From positions 46,618-110,617 of the forward strand of contig NZ_LODL01000007.1 in NCBI RefSeq assembly GCF_001551835.1: a stretch of 64,000 nt of DNA. The letters run 5' to 3'. Source of the DNA: Dechloromonas denitrificans (GTDB lineage Bacteria; Pseudomonadota; Gammaproteobacteria; Burkholderiales; Rhodocyclaceae). Numbering within the stretch: the first letter of the stretch is position 1; each line of letters begins with the position of its first letter. Under the pieces are notes generated by a model that saw nothing but the letters and a program-made list of their open reading frames with translations, was not told where the DNA came from and did no database searches. Positions 25,293 to 34,175 of the stretch are shown in pieces. Position numbers and translations under genes: made by a program.

Positions 25293-27818
25293 TCACTTGG
25301 CAAGGCCGCTGGGCTTGCCGGCGGCAGCAGCCGGGGCAGCGGTGGCGGGGCCGACGTTGTTGATCAGCGCATCGATGACATCCGCCGAAGCGGCATCGAC
25401 ATGGCGGGTCTTCATGAAATCGACCGTATCCTTGGCGAATTCATAGGGGACATCGGTATGAATGAAGTGCCCGACACCCGGATAGACCTTGATCTGCGGC
25501 GGGTTGCCGACCGCCGTCATGCGCTCCTTGAACGGAATGGTGATGTTCTTGGCGAGGTCGGTCACGCCATTCAGGCCGGTGCCCGGAATGAACGGCTCCT
25601 TCGCGCCGAAGGCCAGGAAGATCGGCACCTTGATGGTCGGCAGGCGCTTGTAGATCGAGTTCGGATCGGCCTTGTCGTTTTCCGAGCAAATCGAGTACAG
25701 GTCATAGGTGAACATGAAGGCCCACTGCTCGAACTCGCGCTTGTTGCCGGTGATCATCGCGATCCGCTGGTTGGTGTGGAGACGCGCGTACTCGGTATCG
25801 TTGAAGAAGTAGCCGGCCGCGCTCGGCGTCACGTTGCCGTTGGCATCGCGCTTCTTGAAATAGAAGAAGTCCTCTACCCCCTGCGGCGTCCGCTTGATCT
25901 CGCCTTCGACCAAGCCCATCGGGTCGTAGGCGGCATGCCAGCGCTTCAGATCATAGGCGATCGACTTGTCGCAGATCGGATATTCCTTGTCGCCCATCGC
26001 CAGAAACTTGGGATATTCCTCCAGGCCGGCCGGCCCCTCAAGGATCAGGCCCTGCACGGCATCGGGATAACGCATGGCATAGCCGATTACCGTCTGCCCC
26101 CCCAGCGAATGGCCATGATAGAAGGCCTTGCGCACACCGAGCTTGTCGACAATCAGATTGTGGAAGGCATCGCGGACATCATCCAGCGTCCTGGTCATCG
26201 GCTTGTCTATATTGCCCGGACCGGAGGTGCCCCATTGCGGCATGTCCGGCGCAATGACACGGTAACCGCGCTCGACGGCAAACTTGATCAGGTAACCGTA
26301 GTGGGCGCCGAAAGCCCCCTTGCCATGGACCACGACGAGGGTCGGCGGATTGGCCGACTTGCCGCAATATTCGTCCATGTAGCCGATTTCCCACTCGACG
26401 CCGCGCTTGTCCTTGACCTTGGCGTACTTGACCGGGAAAGGCGAAACCATCTCGTCCTTCCAGAAGGACTTAGCCGGGTTCGGGTTCATGTTGATCTTCG
26501 GCGAGCGGTAGTTCTTCGCCTCGCAGACGATGCTCTTGTCCTGAACCACGCCGATGTCGCGCATGAATGAATTGAAGGTTGGATCGCTCTTCATTTCGTT
26601 CGGCGCCTTGAACACCGCGTAGTGGGCCATCGGGCTGCTGAAACCGACGTATTGACCGCCCGGAATGGCGTTGGCCGCCGCCCGGGCCTTGTCGGAGATC
26701 AGCCACTGGTCATTGTCGATATGCATGACCAGGGTCCGCGCCTTCATGCCGGGCAGCAGCTTGTTGACGTTATGGATCTCGCCGACGGTGTCGCGATACC
26801 AGAGGTCGACCGCGTCGAACTGTGCAGCCAGCCCCTTCAGGTTGTTCCCGGCCTCCTTACCCATGCGCAGGTCGCTATTCCAGGTGAACACCTCCTTGGA
26901 AACGGCCTCCCAGCCCAGCGACTGGCGGTAGTTGAGCTGGTAGCCGGTAAGCGACAACACCGACCAGTGGAACTCGACCCCCTTGTTCGGATGCTTTTCC
27001 TTGGGCAATTTGTAGTAATCGCCCTTGGTCTCGATCCAGACCGGATCGGACTCGAGTGCCGCCTTGGCCAACTGGAAGGTCCAGGCCGCGACCGGACCTT
27101 CACCATCGGTCGCCGAGGCGCCGCCGATCGGCATCACGGCCTTGACGAAGCCGGGATGCATCAGGCCCCAATAATAGGACTGCGTGCCACCCATCGAGGC
27201 ACCGGTCGCCAGCACAACCTGGCCGATATTCAGGTGATCACGCAGCAAACGATAGTTGAGCTGCACCATGTCGTAGTAGCTATAGACCGGGAACTTTCGG
27301 CCAAGGCCGTCGGACGGCTTGGAGGCGCCCCACAGGCCGAGGGCATCGACGAAGACGACATAGAAGCGATTGGTGTCGAACAACAGACCGGGGCCGACCA
27401 GCGCGCCGCCGGAAAAGGCGTTGCCGGCCTGGCCGGCAACCCAGTTGGTGTACATCGTCGTCGCATCGCCGGAGTAATACGAGTTGATCACAATGGCATT
27501 GACGATCTCGCCCTTGGCGTTGCGCTTCGGCGTACCCAGCGCCATGTAGGCTGTGGTCGCCGGCGGCGCGCCAAGTGATTCGAGCGTCGTGCCGCCCTCG
27601 GCACCGTTCTCCCATGAGGAGGGATTGGCTAGGTCATATTTCCCGCCGATCCGGAAATTCTTGACTGAGTAGGATTGTTTCAACTTGTCCTGCGCCGCGA
27701 CTACCGAACGCGCTGTTAATGACTGCTGCGCGTTGACCGTGAAAGCCATGGTCAGCGTCAAGGTCAACGATGCCAACCAGCGCATCCCCCCTCGCCAACC
27801 CGATGGGTTATTGATCAT
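25293..27818 (-). CDS. exported double-domain alpha/beta hydrolase (MetX-like plus second hydrolase)
   Basis: 841 aa. ATG 27818 has GGAGGA in front and gives a signal peptide ending TMAFTVNA. Domain 1 (about 40-415) is a close paralogue of the downstream hydrolase, with S208 in ATGASMGGTQS, Asp in HIDNDQW and H399 in MAHYAVFKAPN. Domain 2 (about 465-800) is a separate alpha/beta hydrolase with S571 in YHGHSLGGQT and His in YPGVGHFIHTDVP. It ends with an Ala-rich linker and KPSGLAK, the same tail as its paralogue. The fusion suggests two consecutive cleavages of one substrate in the periplasm. Confidence 0.8.
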   Translation of the reverse strand: MINNPSGWRGGMRWLASLTLTLTMAFTVNAQQSLTARSVVAAQDKLKQSYSVKNFRIGGKYDLANPSSWENGAEGGTTLESLGAPPATTAYMALGTPKRNAKGEIVNAIVINSYYSGDATTMYTNWVAGQAGNAFSGGALVGPGLLFDTNRFYVVFVDALGLWGASKPSDGLGRKFPVYSYYDMVQLNYRLLRDHLNIGQVVLATGASMGGTQSYYWGLMHPGFVKAVMPIGGASATDGEGPVAAWTFQLAKAALESDPVWIETKGDYYKLPKEKHPNKGVEFHWSVLSLTGYQLNYRQSLGWEAVSKEVFTWNSDLRMGKEAGNNLKGLAAQFDAVDLWYRDTVGEIHNVNKLLPGMKARTLVMHIDNDQWLISDKARAAANAIPGGQYVGFSSPMAHYAVFKAPNEMKSDPTFNSFMRDIGVVQDKSIVCEAKNYRSPKINMNPNPAKSFWKDEMVSPFPVKYAKVKDKRGVEWEIGYMDEYCGKSANPPTLVVVHGKGAFGAHYGYLIKFAVERGYRVIAPDMPQWGTSGPGNIDKPMTRTLDDVRDAFHNLIVDKLGVRKAFYHGHSLGGQTVIGYAMRYPDAVQGLILEGPAGLEEYPKFLAMGDKEYPICDKSIAYDLKRWHAAYDPMGLVEGEIKRTPQGVEDFFYFKKRDANGNVTPSAAGYFFNDTEYARLHTNQRIAMITGNKREFEQWAFMFTYDLYSICSENDKADPNSIYKRLPTIKVPIFLAFGAKEPFIPGTGLNGVTDLAKNITIPFKERMTAVGNPPQIKVYPGVGHFIHTDVPYEFAKDTVDFMKTRHVDAASADVIDALINNVGPATAAPAAAAGKPSGLAK

Positions 27819-27954
27819 GTCCGAATCCTCCGGTGAAGAGATTATTTGCTTCAGTTTTTTATGAAACATAATTTTCGTGACGCGCTATCATCATAGGCAC
27901 AGAAGCACGATGACAAAAGCCTTTTTCCAATCAATTTAATTGCTGCGGAGCAAC

Positions 27955-28935
27955 ATGCCGACCGTCATTTTTGGCCCCCACAAGGTGAATTACGAACTGG
28001 TCGGCGAGCCTGGCCGGCCGGTCATCACTTTCCTGAACGGACTGACCCAGAACGCCAATCTGTGGAAGAGTTACGCTGAGCATTTTGTTCCCCGCGGCTA
28101 CCGGGTTCTAGCCTACGACATGCTGGGCCAGGGGCGATCCTCAAAGCCGGTGATCGACAGTAAGCTGGCCACTCATGCCGACACGCTGGCCCACCTGCTC
28201 GACGAGCTTGAAATCGACAAGATTCATCTGGTCAGCATTTCCTTCGGCGGCATCGTCGCACTCGACTTCGCCATCCGTTATGGCCAGCGGCTATACAGCC
28301 TGACAGCGATGAGCACCTTTGCCGAACTAACGCCGCAACTCGAATTTCTCGGTGCAGTCATGACCCAGGGCCTGACCGAGGTTGGCCTGCCCTACCTGCA
28401 GAACATGCTCTACCCGATGAACATGAGTTCAGCCTGGATCGCCGCCAACCGCGAGCGTATCCCGGCCATGAAGCGGGCCGGCTACATTGGCAACGACGGC
28501 TATGCGCTGCAGAACCTGATGGAGTCCTTCGTCGAATTCGAGCCACTGACGGCCCAATTGCCCAAGATCAAGGTACCAACGCTGATCATGAACGGCGAGT
28601 TCGATTTCTTCACGCCGCGCGAATGCCACGAACTGATTCGCAGCAAGATCAGGAACTCCCGGCTACTCATCATCCAGCACGCCTATCATGCCTTCACGCT
28701 GGAAATGCCGGCGGTCACCATGCGCCAGCTCGGCGAGTTTCTCGACCGCATTACCAACGGCACCTGGCAAGGCGACCAGAGCGTCTGGATCGCCGCCGAT
28801 GATCCGACAGCCAAAATCCAGTGGCTGCCCTGCGATGGCGACTGGATGCGCGCCGTGCGCCCGGTCGCGGCTTCACCTGCCACGCCCACGCCGGCCCGCC
28901 CCCGGAAAACTCAGCCCCGGAAGACGCCGACATGA
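27955..28935 (+). CDS. alpha/beta hydrolase
   Basis: 326 aa, no signal peptide. FLNGLTQNANLWKSYAEHF is the oxyanion strand, nucleophile Ser in LVSISFGGIVALDFA, Asp in MNGEFDFFTP, and His in HAYHAFTLEMP. A basic, Pro-rich tail (PARPRKTQPRKTPT) follows the fold. Cytosolic esterase or depolymerase-like enzyme. Divergent from the exported double-domain hydrolase, with which it likely shares substrate; overlaps the next gene by four bases. Confidence 0.8.
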   Translation: MPTVIFGPHKVNYELVGEPGRPVITFLNGLTQNANLWKSYAEHFVPRGYRVLAYDMLGQGRSSKPVIDSKLATHADTLAHLLDELEIDKIHLVSISFGGIVALDFAIRYGQRLYSLTAMSTFAELTPQLEFLGAVMTQGLTEVGLPYLQNMLYPMNMSSAWIAANRERIPAMKRAGYIGNDGYALQNLMESFVEFEPLTAQLPKIKVPTLIMNGEFDFFTPRECHELIRSKIRNSRLLIIQHAYHAFTLEMPAVTMRQLGEFLDRITNGTWQGDQSVWIAADDPTAKIQWLPCDGDWMRAVRPVAASPATPTPARPRKTQPRKTPT

Positions 28936-29549
28936 TCGAACCCACCCTTTACGACCAGGCCCGCGACCGCATTGCGGCAGACGGCTTCACTCCCGACACC
29001 CAGAGCAGGATTGCCCTGGTCGTCTGCGCCACCAAGAACGCCAATCTGCTCTTCCAGAGCCAGGCGCAATGGCTTCCCAATCTCGGCGTCGTCCAGCAAT
29101 TTTTCATTTCGCAGGCAGCACGCGAACTGGAAGCCGTCACCCTGCTGCTGCGGACGACCCAGTGGTCGACCAATGCCATGCTGGCACTCGAAGCCCAACG
29201 TATCGTCGCCCCGCTGCTCGCCGCCTGGGGCAAGGTCATGCAATTCCCCGGTCCACTTTTCAATCCGCCGGCGGTCTACCGTGGCATCTCGCTCGGCCAT
29301 GCCCAGTTGGCGCGCATCCGGCTGATACCGATCATTCCGGAACAGATAGACCCGCTCAACCCGTTCGCACTTGTCCTGCACCGCATCGAACAGGAAAACG
29401 GCCGGATGCTGCAGACGCAGATCCGCCTGTTGAAGAGCATGGGGAGCGAAATGCCGCTGGCCCAGCGCGAAGCACTGGTCGAACAAGACCAGGAAGTCGT
29501 CGATGCCGTCTTCAACGATTTGCTGACCTGGCTGAGTGCGGCCCCCTAG
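28932..29549 (+). CDS. unknown 205-aa protein coupled to a hydrolase gene
   Basis: Not recognised. Helical, soluble, no signal peptide; contains FQSQAQWLPNLGVVQQFFISQAARELEAVTLLLRT-like amphipathic helices and a C-terminal LVEQDQEVVDAVFNDLLTWL. Its ATG overlaps the hydrolase stop (ATGA), and no similar gene is seen elsewhere in the window. It could be a phasin-like or chaperone-like partner, but that is only a guess from helicity and hydrolase context. Confidence 0.65.
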   Translation: MIEPTLYDQARDRIAADGFTPDTQSRIALVVCATKNANLLFQSQAQWLPNLGVVQQFFISQAARELEAVTLLLRTTQWSTNAMLALEAQRIVAPLLAAWGKVMQFPGPLFNPPAVYRGISLGHAQLARIRLIPIIPEQIDPLNPFALVLHRIEQENGRMLQTQIRLLKSMGSEMPLAQREALVEQDQEVVDAVFNDLLTWLSAAP

Positions 29550-29582
29550 GCTTCAGGCTGTAGGCTTGGGGGCCGCGGCGAA

Positions 29583-30998
29583 TTAGAAGAAGCTAATCGG
29601 CAGGCTGACATCAAAACGGATGTCCTGCCAATTACGCTCGCCAGCGAGTGATGCTGTCCCGCCGTCCTCCTTGGCGGTTGCCCAGCGCAGCCGCGTACGC
29701 ATGTTCTTGAAGAAGCCATCACCCGGATGGACATAGACCAGATCGGTCGAGAATTCGCTCCAGTCGGGCAAGCGCGGGCCGTTGAAATCGGAACGCCGGT
29801 CAATGCGGTGAGCATAGGCCACATCAAAGGTCAGCCCCTTCGCTCCGAAAGTTCCGAAGTCGAAGATCGTGCCGATGAACATGGTTTTTTCACCGGCGAC
29901 CGGCATCGCCTTGATACGCTGCGTCGCGTAGTGCGGACCGATGGCGAACGGTGAGCGGATCTGTTGCTCCTTGTCGGTCTCACCATAGGACATATAGGGA
30001 ACCACGTGCGGCAGCAGCTTGAATTCTCCGTACAGCGCCCAGGCACTGGTACTGAAATCCTTGCCGCCCGTCATGAGGTTCTGGCCATTGCCGCCCTGCC
30101 AGAAATACTGGGCACCAAAGCGCAGATAGTTCTTGCCTTCCAGCCGATAGACGTAGTCACCGGAGAGGTACGCCATGTTGAGGAGATCCTGGAAGTCATA
30201 GTAGGACCCCTCGAGCATGCTGTTCTTGGTCGGCTTGTACTGAACCCCGCCATAGGCGCCACCATCGGTTTCTGCCAGGCCGTTGAATTCGCCCAGGCTG
30301 TTAAAGCGATTCTCGTTGTCGGACAGGGTGTTTTCGGCGTTGCCGCGCACTCCCCAGAGATAACCGCCGTAGTAACGGAGGGTGTCATCGAGCAACTGCC
30401 CCTTGGCGGTCACGGCGGAGAAGTGGATCGGCTGCATGCCGCGGATGTCGTTGCGGCCAATCATGCTCTGGTCGATCGTGTTGTAGAAGCGGACAACATC
30501 CTGCATGTACCAGGAATTATTGATCTCCTGCCGCCCGAGAACTAATGCATTGTTGTCGAAGCGCGCCTTGACGAAGAGTTCGCCAAGCACGTTGACCGAA
30601 CTCTGCCCCGGATAGCGCAGGATGTAGCTGGCATTGGTCACGTCATCCGGCGAATACAACGCCCACGTGAAATTGTAGGTTGCCCCGAAGGAGAGGATAT
30701 TGCCAATCTCGCCGGTGCGCCCGTAGATCCAGCCGCCAATACCCATCGCATTGGCATCATAAGGACCAGCACCACGATCGTCCCCGCCCGTACGCCGATC
30801 GAAATACGCTGTACGGAAGACATAGCCCGCCTTGGCGTTATCAACGAACGGGTTGCTCGGGCCTGCCACCAAAGGTTGCAATGCCACATCGGTCTGCTGT
30901 GCCTGCGCAGGATTCGCCACGGCAGCCAGGCCAAGCATGCATAAAGCCATTGCACCAGTACCACCCAAACCGGTCTTGATCGTCTTTTTGTGCATCAT
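29583..30998 (-). CDS. OprD-like outer-membrane porin
   Basis: 471 aa from the first of two ATGs behind GAGGGG. Signal peptide with MALCMLGLAAVANPAQA cleavage. The mature chain alternates hydrophobic and polar residues as in beta-barrels, with many Tyr/Trp girdle residues, GRQEINNSWYMQDVVRFYN and IRFDVSLPISFF, whose final Phe is the usual barrel C-terminus. Substrate-specific uptake channel. It lies in the middle of the hydrolase genes, and so probably admits their substrate. Confidence 0.8.
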   Translation of the reverse strand: MMHKKTIKTGLGGTGAMALCMLGLAAVANPAQAQQTDVALQPLVAGPSNPFVDNAKAGYVFRTAYFDRRTGGDDRGAGPYDANAMGIGGWIYGRTGEIGNILSFGATYNFTWALYSPDDVTNASYILRYPGQSSVNVLGELFVKARFDNNALVLGRQEINNSWYMQDVVRFYNTIDQSMIGRNDIRGMQPIHFSAVTAKGQLLDDTLRYYGGYLWGVRGNAENTLSDNENRFNSLGEFNGLAETDGGAYGGVQYKPTKNSMLEGSYYDFQDLLNMAYLSGDYVYRLEGKNYLRFGAQYFWQGGNGQNLMTGGKDFSTSAWALYGEFKLLPHVVPYMSYGETDKEQQIRSPFAIGPHYATQRIKAMPVAGEKTMFIGTIFDFGTFGAKGLTFDVAYAHRIDRRSDFNGPRLPDWSEFSTDLVYVHPGDGFFKNMRTRLRWATAKEDGGTASLAGERNWQDIRFDVSLPISFF

Positions 30999-31265
30999 TG
31001 TTGTCCCCTCGTTGTAATTTGCGAAAAATTTCAACTTCGTGCGGAGCACCATGAAATCAGATGACTACGCACATGGCCGGCTGATTCTGTGCCATTTTTT
31101 TCGCAAATGGAATACCCGGATTGCTACAAAAGTCGATAATGGACAAAATTACTATGCCATAAGCCGGTGTGCATGCGGACGGTTCTGCGCAGCTAACGCG
31201 GAGTAGGATTGCACCGTCTGCCGGAATGACAAATTCGAACATCGCTTCACCACAAGGAGACCGAG

Positions 31266-32123
31266 ATGCCGAGAATCACCGCAGGAGAACTTTCCCTCAA
31301 CTACGTCGAACACGGCAGCGGCGATCACGTCGTCCTCGCCGTCCATGGCAACCTCGGCTGCGCCGACTGGCTGGATCTGGCAATGCCCCTGCTGCCAGCC
31401 AACATTCGCGTCATCGCCGCCGAATGGCGAGGCTGTGGCGACTCCGACAAGCCCGAACCGACCGCCGATTACTCGAACTACACGATGGCGGTCCACGCCA
31501 GCGACCACCTCGCTCTACTCGACGCCCTGGGCATCAAGAAATGCCATCTCTACGGTCATTCGACTGGCGGCATCATTGCCTCGCACATGCTGGCGATGGC
31601 CCCACAGCGATTTGGCAAGGTACTGATGCTCGATCCGGTCAGCCCGCTCGGACTGCAACTGGCGCCCGGCCAGGTCGGCGTGCTGACCGCGATGAAGACC
31701 GACAGCGACATCTGCTTCGCCGGCCTGGCCAGCGCTGCCCCGACCCTCTTCCGGCCGGAAACCCTGGTTGCCGGACAAACGCCGCAGTTTGCCGAAGCCA
31801 CATCGACAGCCCAGCGCGAACTGTTCGCGCGGATCATCGAAAAGACCCGCCTGCTTTCGGATGGCGTCTGGTTCGGCACCCCGCACAATCTGGGCATGGA
31901 ATGGGATTCCGGCGCCCTGGCTGAACGCATGGGCGAGATGACGCAGGAACATCTGGTGCTGTTTGGCAAGATGGATTACTGGATCCCCCGCGAGCACATG
32001 GACATCATGGTCCAGAAACTGCCGAACGCCCGTCTCGAGGTCTTCCCCTATGTCGGGCACTCGATGAACCTGGAACAACCCCTGCTCTTCGCCCGCGTCT
32101 TCGGGGATTTTTTCCGCAGCTGA
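31266..32123 (+). CDS. alpha/beta hydrolase
   Basis: 285 aa, cytosolic. VHGNLGCADWLDLAMPLL (oxyanion strand), AAEWRGCGDSDKP, nucleophile Ser in LYGHSTGGIIASHML, acid near LVLFGKMDYWIP, His in PYVGHSMNLEQP. The GHSTGG elbow and WRGCGDSDKP loop place it among epoxide-hydrolase/dehalogenase-like hydrolases, substrate not assignable. ACAAGGAG precedes its ATG. Divergent from the porin gene across a 267-bp gap, AT-rich near 31120-31160, that must hold both promoters. Confidence 0.82.
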   Translation: MPRITAGELSLNYVEHGSGDHVVLAVHGNLGCADWLDLAMPLLPANIRVIAAEWRGCGDSDKPEPTADYSNYTMAVHASDHLALLDALGIKKCHLYGHSTGGIIASHMLAMAPQRFGKVLMLDPVSPLGLQLAPGQVGVLTAMKTDSDICFAGLASAAPTLFRPETLVAGQTPQFAEATSTAQRELFARIIEKTRLLSDGVWFGTPHNLGMEWDSGALAERMGEMTQEHLVLFGKMDYWIPREHMDIMVQKLPNARLEVFPYVGHSMNLEQPLLFARVFGDFFRS

Positions 32124-32240
32124 GTTTCGGCGGCCGGGTGGAGCAACGCGAATTATTACTAAAGGCATAGCATCGGCATGGCTAAAGGCTAAAATAGAGG
32201 CGACGACTCATATCTGCCGCTAACGCATCAGGGGGATGCC

Positions 32241-33248
32241 ATGCCGAGCAAGACCCAGCTTCTCAAGATCATAGAAATTCAAAGCGAGATCAGCAAACTC
32301 GGCTTCGACCTGGGGGAGGTCATGGCCCTGGTGGTCGAGCGCACCTTGACGCTGATTGGTGTGGACGGCGCCATCATCGAACTGGCCGAGGAGGACGAGA
32401 TGGTCTATCGCGCCGCCTCGGGCCTGGCCAAGCCGCATCTCGGCCTGCGCCTCAAGCAGGCAAACAGTCTGTCCGGCGAGTGCATACGTACCGGAAAATT
32501 CCTGCGCTGCGACGATTCCGAGACCGATCCCCGCGTGGACCGGGAGGCCTGCCGCAAGGTCGGCTTGCGCTCGATGAGCGTCTGGCCGCTGAAGCACCAA
32601 GGTGGAACGGTTGGCGTCCTCAAGGCAGTCTCGGCGATCCCGAACGGCTTCAGGAAAGCGGACGAAGAACTCCTCTCCCTGCTGACCGAGGTAGTTGGCG
32701 CCTCGATGTACTTTGCGACCAAGTACGCCGACAACGATCTGTTCCACCAGGCAACGCATGACAGCCTGACCAACCTGGCCAACCGTTCGCTATTCATGGA
32801 TCGCTTGCGCAATGTGCTCCAGCGCAGCACGCGCGAACATCGTGCGGCCGGACTGCTGATGATCGACATGGATGGCCTGAAGCAGATCAACGACACCTAC
32901 GGGCATCGCGCCGGGGATGCGGTACTGAAAGAGTTTGCCCAGCGCATCAAGGGGGAGTCCCGCCAGTCCGATCTGGTTGCCCGACTGGGTGGCGATGAAT
33001 TCGCAGTGGTTCTGGCGCCGGTCGATGCCCCCGATGGCGTGGAGAAGGCGGTGCAGCGTCTCCAGGTAGCGATCGCGCCGCCTTTCTCGTTTGACAACAC
33101 GAACTTCTCTCTGCGGGCCAGTATCGGCGCCGCGCAATTTCCGGGCGATGGCGAGCAGATCGAACATCTGCTCGAAATTGCCGATCAGCGGATGTACCAG
33201 ATCAAGCGCGCCCGCAGCAGTCAGCCGGAGCGGGCCGCGTTGCATTGA
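32241..33248 (+). CDS. GAF-domain diguanylate cyclase
   Basis: 335 aa. Residues 10-150 form a GAF sensor (TLTLIGVDGAIIELAEEDEMVYRAASG, SLSGECIRTGKFLRCDDSETDP), residues 170-325 the cyclase: THDSLTNLANRSLFMDRL, ADVxxFK-like LLMIDMDGLKQIND, and the catalytic RLGGDEFAVVL. No membrane segment. Makes c-di-GMP in response to a small cytosolic ligand. I see no I-site RxxD upstream of GGDEF, where the sequence is ESRQSDLVAR, so RQSD could in fact be that inhibitory site. Confidence 0.9.
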   Translation: MPSKTQLLKIIEIQSEISKLGFDLGEVMALVVERTLTLIGVDGAIIELAEEDEMVYRAASGLAKPHLGLRLKQANSLSGECIRTGKFLRCDDSETDPRVDREACRKVGLRSMSVWPLKHQGGTVGVLKAVSAIPNGFRKADEELLSLLTEVVGASMYFATKYADNDLFHQATHDSLTNLANRSLFMDRLRNVLQRSTREHRAAGLLMIDMDGLKQINDTYGHRAGDAVLKEFAQRIKGESRQSDLVARLGGDEFAVVLAPVDAPDGVEKAVQRLQVAIAPPFSFDNTNFSLRASIGAAQFPGDGEQIEHLLEIADQRMYQIKRARSSQPERAALH

Positions 33249-33350
33249 AATTCAGCCGCCACCGGGGGCGCAGTATGCTAAAACACCAGCTCCCAGGCTG
33301 CGGCCTGACTCCTATTCACGGGACGAGCGGATTTTCTTCCGCGCCAGCGC

Positions 33351-34127
33351 ATGAACAAACTGATTACCCAGCTACAGCGGCTTTACTTCCTGCCTGACCA
33401 GCCTGGGCTTGGCCAAAGCCCCGAGGATGACGGCAGCAACCTGCCCTTCCAGCCGGTCAGCGCCGACGGTACGGTGCGGACCCTCAGCATCAGATTCGCC
33501 CGGCCCGGCGATTGGGAAGTGCTGGCCCAGCTCTATCAGGCGCTGCGGGAGGAGCTTGATTTGCCGGCTCCGGCCATCTCGGTGTCGGGTGACAAGGGCT
33601 TTCGACTCTGGCTGTCGCTCGCCCAGCCGATCCCCGTCGCGCAGGCCCGGCACTTCCTTGCCGAACTCCGGCGCCGCTACCTGGCCGATCTGCCGCCGGC
33701 CAGTCTCGAACTCGTTCCCGGCGCCGAGCCGGCGACGATAGACCTGGCACCGGCTTTGAACACGGCCACCGGCAAATGGTCGGCCTTCATCGACCCCAGC
33801 CTGGGCAGCATGTTCAGCGACGAGTCGGGCCTCGAAATGGCGCCGAACATGGACCGTCAAGCCGATCTTCTGGCCAGCCTGAAATCTATCGACGCAGCTG
33901 CATTCCGGCATGGGCTGGCCCTGCTCGCAGCGGACGAACCCAGCCCTGCGCCGGATGACAGCCCCCAGCGGCCCGCCGACAAGCACTCGACGCTGACTGT
34001 CGGCAGCAACTACAGCGATCCGAAAAGTTTTTTGCTGGCGGTGATGAACGACCCGTCGGCCTCGGCCGGCCAGCGGATCAAGGCAGCCAAGGCACTGCTG
34101 CCCTACTTCGCGGGCAAGCGGGATTGA
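33351..34127 (+). CDS. unknown 258-aa protein with terminase-small-like tail
   Basis: Not recognised as a whole. The middle (RFARPGDWEVLAQLYQALREELDLPAPAISVSGDKGFRLWLSLA) resembles a small primase-like fold by sequence rhythm only. The last 40 residues, SDPKSFLLAVMNDPSASAGQRIKAAKALLPYFAG, match a motif common at the end of phage terminase small subunits. No phage genes are nearby. It may be a domesticated phage fragment. Codon use is ordinary for the window. Confidence 0.6.
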   Translation: MNKLITQLQRLYFLPDQPGLGQSPEDDGSNLPFQPVSADGTVRTLSIRFARPGDWEVLAQLYQALREELDLPAPAISVSGDKGFRLWLSLAQPIPVAQARHFLAELRRRYLADLPPASLELVPGAEPATIDLAPALNTATGKWSAFIDPSLGSMFSDESGLEMAPNMDRQADLLASLKSIDAAAFRHGLALLAADEPSPAPDDSPQRPADKHSTLTVGSNYSDPKSFLLAVMNDPSASAGQRIKAAKALLPYFAGKRD

Positions 34128-34134
34128 ACAAAAA

Positions 34135-34154
34135 ACGGGAGCCGCAGCTCCCGT
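34135..34154 (-). terminator. intrinsic terminator of the FAD oxidase gene
   Basis: ACGGGAGC (34135-34142) pairs with GCTCCCGT (34147-34154) around a CGCA loop; on the minus strand it is followed by TTTTTTG. It lies 22 bp past the minus-strand stop at 34176. Confidence 0.85.
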
Positions 34155-34175
34155 AGATGTCTCAGGCGGGGAAAA

